Below, one piece after another: positions 41,475 through 46,020 of a stretch of 46,020 nucleotides of DNA. The stretch is from the NCBI RefSeq assembly GCF_000685075.1, contig NZ_BAYD01000083.1, positions 1-46,020 on the forward strand. Direction: 5' to 3'. A program made the position numbers and the translations under genes. The first letter of the stretch is position 1; each line of letters starts with the position of its first letter. This DNA is from Paraburkholderia oxyphila NBRC 105797 (GTDB lineage Bacteria > Pseudomonadota > Gammaproteobacteria > Burkholderiales > Burkholderiaceae). The notes below the pieces were generated by a model. It was not told where the DNA came from. It saw nothing but the letters and a program-made list of their open reading frames with translations, and searched no databases.

Positions 41475-42485
41475 ATGGCACTCCCGACTCTCGACCCCAA
41501 CGCACCGGATTTCACGCGGCGCTACGTGAATCTCGCGGACCCGCGCCTGGGCGCGCAGGCGCTCGAGACGAGCGACGACTTCTTCGCCCCGATGGAGCGC
41601 ATGCTCAATCCGGAACCGGCTGTCTTCATCCCGGGCAAGTACGACGACCACGGCAAGTGGATGGACGGCTGGGAAACGCGCCGCAAGCGCACGACCGGCT
41701 ACGACTGGTGCATCGTGAAGCTCGCACGCCCGGGCGTCATCAAGGGCTTCGACATCGACACGAGCCACTTCACCGGCAACTATCCGCCGGCAGCGTCGAT
41801 TGAAGGTGCGTACGTGGCGCAAGGCGCTCCGGGCGCCACGACCGAGTGGACGGAGATCGTCCCGTCGACCTCGCTGAACGGCAACAGCCACCACTACGTG
41901 GAAGTGTCGAACGACAAGCCCTTCACGCACCTGCGCGTGAACATCTATCCGGATGGCGGCATCGCGCGTCTGCGCGTCTACGGCCAGCCGCAGATGGACT
42001 GGCAGGGCGCGAGCCGCACGGAGCTCTTCGACCTCGCGGCCATGGAAAACGGCGCGTATCTGGTGGCGGCCAACAACCAGCACTTCGGCTTGGCCTCCAA
42101 CATCCTGATGCCGGGCCGCGGCGTGAACATGGGCGACGGCTGGGAAACGCGCCGCCGCCGCGAGCCGGGCAACGACTGGGCGATCATCGCGCTCGCGCAG
42201 CCGGGCATCATCAAGAAGATCGAAGTCGACACGGCGCACTTCAAGGGCAACTATCCCGATCGCTGCTCGTTCCAGGCGGCGCGCGTGGTGGGCGGCACGG
42301 ACAGCTCGCTCGTGACCCAGGCGATGTTCTGGCCGGAACTGCTCGGCGAGCAGAAGCTGCAAATGGACAAGCAGCACTATTACGAGAGCGAGCTCGCGGC
42401 GCTGGGCCCGGTCACGCACGTGCGCTTGAACATCATCCCGGACGGCGGCGTCTCGCGCGTGCGTCTGTGGGGCACGCTCGCCTGA
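41475..42485 (+). CDS. alc: Allantoicase
   Basis: Hydrolyses allantoate to ureidoglycolate and urea. 336 residues from the ATG at 41475 behind an AAGGA site; the frame open upstream lacks sense. It is made of two homologous jelly-roll allantoicase domains: GWETRRKR at 65-72 recurs as GWETRRRR at 222-229, and DIDTSHFTGNYP at 93-104 recurs as VDTAHFKGNYP at 251-261. Both repeats look intact. It follows uraD by 79 bases and precedes allA by 19. Confidence 0.95.
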   Translation: MALPTLDPNAPDFTRRYVNLADPRLGAQALETSDDFFAPMERMLNPEPAVFIPGKYDDHGKWMDGWETRRKRTTGYDWCIVKLARPGVIKGFDIDTSHFTGNYPPAASIEGAYVAQGAPGATTEWTEIVPSTSLNGNSHHYVEVSNDKPFTHLRVNIYPDGGIARLRVYGQPQMDWQGASRTELFDLAAMENGAYLVAANNQHFGLASNILMPGRGVNMGDGWETRRRREPGNDWAIIALAQPGIIKKIEVDTAHFKGNYPDRCSFQAARVVGGTDSSLVTQAMFWPELLGEQKLQMDKQHYYESELAALGPVTHVRLNIIPDGGVSRVRLWGTLA

Positions 42486-42504
42486 GCGCGGTGAAGGAGA
42501 CAGC

Positions 42505-43041
42505 ATGAGCGATACGACACAGGCCCTGGGCACGACACTCACCATCGAGCCGCTGACCAAAGAAGCGTTCGCGCCGTTCGGCGACGTGATCGAGCTCGCG
42601 GGCGCGAAGCAGATTCCGATCAATCTGGGCACGACGATCCGCTATCACGATCTCGCGAACGTGGACGTCACGGAAGAGAGCGGCCGCACGCTCGTCAATC
42701 TCTTTCGTGGGCAGCCGCGCGTGCTGCCGTTCGAGATCAAGATGCTCGAGCGGCATCCGCTGGGCAGCCAGGCGTTCGTGCCGCTGAACGACAAGCCGTA
42801 TCTCGTCGTCGTGGCGCCGGCGGGCGAGCTGGACGTCACGAAGATTCGCGCGTTCGTCTCGCACGGCTGGCAAGGCGTGAACTACGCCAAGGGTGTCTGG
42901 CATCACCCGTTGATCGCGCTGGGCGAGGTGAGCGACTTTATCGTCGTCGATCGGGGCGGCGACGGCTTGAACCTCAACGAGCAGGATTTGCCGGAGTCGT
43001 TCTGGTTGACCGAAGAGGCGATGGCGGCAGCAACGCGCTGA
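42505..43041 (+). CDS. allA: Ureidoglycolate lyase
   Basis: A 178-residue cupin enzyme that splits ureidoglycolate into glyoxylate and urea, ending the pathway. IEPLTKEAFAPFGDVIEL at the start, INLGTTIRYHDLANV, MLERHPLGSQAFVPLN and KGVWHHPLIALGEVSDFIVV are the conserved blocks; the last carries likely metal/substrate histidines. A GAAGGAG site precedes the ATG. Last gene of the operon, followed by a strong bidirectional terminator. Confidence 0.94.
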   Translation: MSDTTQALGTTLTIEPLTKEAFAPFGDVIELAGAKQIPINLGTTIRYHDLANVDVTEESGRTLVNLFRGQPRVLPFEIKMLERHPLGSQAFVPLNDKPYLVVVAPAGELDVTKIRAFVSHGWQGVNYAKGVWHHPLIALGEVSDFIVVDRGGDGLNLNEQDLPESFWLTEEAMAAATR

Positions 43042-43069
43042 TGCGCTGACGCTTCGAGGTACGCGAACG

Positions 43070-43106
43070 AAAAAAAAGCCACGAACTTGCGTTCGTGGCT
43101 TTTTTG
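43070..43106. terminator. Bidirectional intrinsic terminator between allA and the adhesin gene
   Basis: A-run (43070-43077), GCCACGAAC (43078-43086), TTGC loop, GTTCGTGGC (43091-43099), then a T-run (43100-43105). A perfect 9-base stem flanked by A and T runs terminates transcription from both sides and serves the convergent allA and adhesin genes. Confidence 0.92.
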
Positions 43107-43163
43107 CATGTTACGAGGCACGCGCGTGAGCGCAGTGCCTCTATCTTGCCGGGTTGACGGCGA

Positions 43164-46019
43164 TCAGAACTCGTAGCCGACCTGAGCGCGAGCAGCCGTG
43201 TTACCAGTGCTCGTGACGGAAACGCCACCGTTGACGAGCCAGTGCATGTTCTGCGAACGATACGTCACGCCGATCGCTGCAGCACTGCCGCCCATGTAGT
43301 AGCCGCCACCTGCTGCGACCACCGTGCGCCCCGGACCCGAAGGCGTGAGGTTCGGCATGGCCATTGCCGCGGCCACGCCCGCATAGGCGTTCTTCGAAAC
43401 GGTGTTGATCGAGCTTTGCAGATTGCCGATCTGCTGGCTGAACGCGTTCGATTGCTGCGTCATCGCGTTGTTCAACTGGTTCAGGTTGACCGCATCCGTG
43501 CCCGACGTACCCGCCGCAACGTTGACGATCTGGCGCTCGGAACCTTCAGCACCGACCGACACGGCGTTGTCGCGATTCGCGATCGAGTTGGCGCCGATCG
43601 CCACGGAGTTGTTCGCCGACGCGTTGGCCTTGTCGCCGATCGCCGTCGAATTCGCGCCCGTTGCCACCGCGCCGCCACCAACCGCCACCGATTGCGTGCC
43701 CGAGGCTGCTGCGACACCGCTCGTCGAGTTGACCGAGGTGGCCGTCGAACCGGCCGTGTTGATGTTCTGCAGGGCCTGGTTGAGGCTCGCGACTTGCTGG
43801 TTCGTGGCGTAGAGCTGCTGGCCGGTCACCGCGTCCGTGCTGTCGTCCGAAAGGTTGCCGTTCGTGAGACCGCTCAAGCTGACGGTGCCGCCGGTCGTGC
43901 TGCTCAGCGTCACACTCGAGTGGTCCGCGGAGTCGTAATGCACGGCATCGGCGTCCGTCGAGCTGGTGGCGGAGTCGCCCACGTTCGTTGCGGCGTAACT
44001 GGTCGCGGTGGCGCCGACGGTGCTGCTGCCGGTGTTGGCCGCGCCCAGCAGCGAGCGCGATGCCGCGACCACAGGCGTCGTGGACGATGCCGCGCCCGAT
44101 GCGCTATCGGCCGATTGCGATGCGCTGGAATTCGCGTCCGCAACCAGCGAGGCAATTTCGGCCGTGTTCTTCTGCACACGGTTGTCGAGGTTCGCGATTG
44201 CGTCGCCGACCGTATTCACGGTCGTGCCACCCACGGAGTAGGTGGGGGCGATGAAGCCGCCGAGCGAATTGATGCCGGCACCGCCGCCCAGCGCCGCTGC
44301 CACACTGCGCAACTGGCTCACGTTGACCGCGTCGGTATCGCCCTGGCCTGCGGCCAGGTTGACGATGCGGCGCGTGTTGACGGCGTTCTGAACCTGATAG
44401 GCGTTGCCGTTTGCGTCATAGGCGACATACGAGGTCGTGCCGTCATTGCCGACGGAGACCGTATTCGACTGGTTCGCCACCGAGCCCGCGCCGATTGCCA
44501 CCGCGTCCCGTGCGCCTGCGTAAGCTTGCACGCCGAGCGCGACACCGTTCGTGACGGGCGTATACGCGCTGGAGCCGATGGCGATGGCGCCGGCACCGGT
44601 CGCGCGCGCGGCGTCGGTGGGGCCGTAGGAGCCGGCGTTATTGGCGAGGCCGGCGACTTGCGTGTAGTACGACGCTGTCGTATAGCTGCGTGTGAGGCCG
44701 CTCGAGTTGACCCCGGAGCTGCCGTTTGCCGGATTGATCAGCTCCCGGATGGACTGGTTTCCGCCCCCAGTGGCCGTATTGACGATCTGGTAGACCTGAC
44801 CGAGGTTGGCGGCGTCCGTCAGCTCCACGCCGTCGGCCACGTTGCTGATGATGGTACCCTTGGGCAACATCACGTTGCGGTCGGCGCTCGTGGGGTACTC
44901 ACTGCTGCCAAGGCCCGGATCGAGGACGATCTGCGCGTTGGCCGTCCCGATCGTGTTCGGAACGTAGAGGACGGCAGGATTGCTTACTTTGCCGTTGGCG
45001 TCCATGATGAAGCCACCATACTGGTAGCCGGACGGATCTGTCGACGTAGCCTGTGCACCCCAGCCGGCCGTGGTCAGCGTGTTGTTGATATGCGTAATGG
45101 AGTTCGTGAACGACTCGGTGATGCCGTACAGCTGCCCACCATTGATCGCGTCGGTGCTCCCCTCCGCGATGTCGCCCGCCGCCACGTTGATCAGCTTCGT
45201 GCCGCCCGTGCCGCCAAACGTCAGGCTGCTCATGCTCGAGTCGTCGTACACCACCGCGTCAGCTGCTTTCAGTGCGAGGTTGTTGACGGCGGTATTGGTC
45301 GCATAGAGTTGCGAGCCGTTGACGGCGTCGGTCGACGACTCGCTCAGGCGGCCTGCGGCGAGGTTCGTGAGCGTGCGTTCATTGCCGGCGCTGCCGATGC
45401 TGACGGTGCTCGTCGGATTACTGCCTTCGAAGGTGTAGTCCTGGCCAGCAATCGTTGCGCCCGCGGTACCGACTGCAGCAGCCGTCGTGGAGCCCGCACC
45501 GAGTGCGACCGCGTTGCTTTGCGATGCCGTGGCGCCGGTGCCGATGGCGAGTGCGTTGTCGCCGCTTGCGAGTGCCTTCGCGCCAACGGCGATCGCCGCG
45601 GCGCCCGTTGCGCCTTCGCCGTTGTAGTTGCTGTCGCCGGATTCGCTATTGATGCCGACGTAGTGCGCCGACCCGCCGACCTGCTGGAGGGCGTCATAGA
45701 GCTGCGAGCCGTTGACGGCGTCGGTGCTGGCAGACGAAATATCACCGTTGGCGACGTTGTGCAGTGCGACCGGTGCACTGGCGTTGGTGCCGCCCAGCGT
45801 CAGCGAATCGTGCGCCGACGAATCGTAGACCACCGCATCGGCGAGCTTGCTGTTGATGTTGGTGATGTCACCCTGGATGTTGGTGACGTCGCCCGCGAGG
45901 TTAGAGAGGTGCGAGTTGGTGTCGAAGAGCTGCGCGCCGTTGACCGCATCGGTGCTGGCAGCCGAAATGTCACCGTTGGCCACGTTATGCAGTGCGACCG
46001 GATCGGCGCCCGAGCCGCC
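43164..46019 (-). CDS. Trimeric autotransporter adhesin, YadA-like (N-terminus outside window)
   Basis: Surface adhesin, about 951 residues visible; the frame is open to the right edge, so signal peptide and head start are missing. Head repeats: AIAVGAKALASGDNALAIG, AIAIGSSAYTPVTNGVALG and SVAVGGGAVATGANSTAIGD. Neck/stalk repeats of the form (A)NG(D/N)-x-S-x-(D/S)STDAVNGSQLY recur at least five times. The C-terminal YadA anchor (about the last 75 residues, AYAGVAAAMAMPNLTPSG onward) ends in GYEF with terminal Phe. An atypical region of about 150 residues in the middle (around 44600-45100) has no repeats. Faces allA across the bidirectional terminator. Confidence 0.93.
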   Translation of the reverse strand, partial: GGSGADPVALHNVANGDISAASTDAVNGAQLFDTNSHLSNLAGDVTNIQGDITNINSKLADAVVYDSSAHDSLTLGGTNASAPVALHNVANGDISSASTDAVNGSQLYDALQQVGGSAHYVGINSESGDSNYNGEGATGAAAIAVGAKALASGDNALAIGTGATASQSNAVALGAGSTTAAAVGTAGATIAGQDYTFEGSNPTSTVSIGSAGNERTLTNLAAGRLSESSTDAVNGSQLYATNTAVNNLALKAADAVVYDDSSMSSLTFGGTGGTKLINVAAGDIAEGSTDAINGGQLYGITESFTNSITHINNTLTTAGWGAQATSTDPSGYQYGGFIMDANGKVSNPAVLYVPNTIGTANAQIVLDPGLGSSEYPTSADRNVMLPKGTIISNVADGVELTDAANLGQVYQIVNTATGGGNQSIRELINPANGSSGVNSSGLTRSYTTASYYTQVAGLANNAGSYGPTDAARATGAGAIAIGSSAYTPVTNGVALGVQAYAGARDAVAIGAGSVANQSNTVSVGNDGTTSYVAYDANGNAYQVQNAVNTRRIVNLAAGQGDTDAVNVSQLRSVAAALGGGAGINSLGGFIAPTYSVGGTTVNTVGDAIANLDNRVQKNTAEIASLVADANSSASQSADSASGAASSTTPVVAASRSLLGAANTGSSTVGATATSYAATNVGDSATSSTDADAVHYDSADHSSVTLSSTTGGTVSLSGLTNGNLSDDSTDAVTGQQLYATNQQVASLNQALQNINTAGSTATSVNSTSGVAAASGTQSVAVGGGAVATGANSTAIGDKANASANNSVAIGANSIANRDNAVSVGAEGSERQIVNVAAGTSGTDAVNLNQLNNAMTQQSNAFSQQIGNLQSSINTVSKNAYAGVAAAMAMPNLTPSGPGRTVVAAGGGYYMGGSAAAIGVTYRSQNMHWLVNGGVSVTSTGNTAARAQVGYEF

Positions 46020-46020
46020 G

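Noticed and set aside
45981..45983. True start of the YadA-like adhesin at the GTG at 45983
   Set aside because: The frame stays open to the window edge and the upstream codons (GGSGADPVALHN) continue the repeat pattern; no signal peptide follows the GTG.

Overview
The window looks like a chromosomal stretch of a Burkholderiaceae bacterium, most likely Paraburkholderia, Caballeronia or Burkholderia. The sequence is GC-rich with GC-rich third codon positions, opens with a Burkholderia-type OmpC-like porin, and carries gene sets common in that group: FrmR-type formaldehyde detoxification, an FrcBCA-like sugar transporter, allantoin catabolism and a YadA-like adhesin. The genus is inferred from gene content only.

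Layout. 1-851: 3' end of a porin. 852-2029: wreckage, with a frameshifted NCS1 permease fragment followed by an IS110-family transposase tail. 2030-4904 (minus): frmR-frmA-gfa-fghA, a complete glutathione-dependent formaldehyde oxidation operon behind two tandem FrmR-like operators. 4963-8190: a plastic region with a cluster of TGACGGTA repeats, broken reading frames, a MATE exporter and a DUF1016-nuclease fragment. 8191-11214: a LysR regulator divergent from two short-chain dehydrogenases and a TfoX-like protein. 11235-12284: an AraC-family regulator.

12483-17640 (minus): a tightly packed six-gene operon read as a bufferin-type modified-peptide cluster. It holds a secreted DUF2282 precursor with four cysteines, a DUF692 (MNIO) enzyme, an unrecognised 325-residue protein, a DUF2063 partner, a DoxX membrane protein, and a lipoamide-dehydrogenase-like flavoprotein that has lost one redox cysteine and the catalytic histidine. 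This is the strongest candidate for under-described biology here. 18115-18957 is a secreted alpha/beta hydrolase.

18973-26333 (minus): a type I Wadjet anti-plasmid defence operon (jetA-jetB-jetC-jetD) followed by a DEDDh exonuclease. 26593-29472 (minus): a CUT2 sugar ABC transporter. 29789-33212: an Lrp/AsnC regulator divergent from an aromatic-type amino acid permease and an aromatic aminotransferase. 33284-35903: a small lipoprotein, a DUF1992 protein, tadA, and an LD-carboxypeptidase ending in a clear terminator.

36174-43106: purine-ring (allantoin) catabolism. It contains a GntR regulator, an NCS1 permease, a hydantoin/allantoin-racemase-like protein, puuE, uraD, alc and allA, ending in a strong bidirectional terminator. 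43164-46019 (minus): the C-terminal 950 or so residues of a trimeric autotransporter adhesin that runs off the right edge.

No tRNA, rRNA or CRISPR array was seen. Very long frames antisense to the GC-rich genes were treated as shadows.
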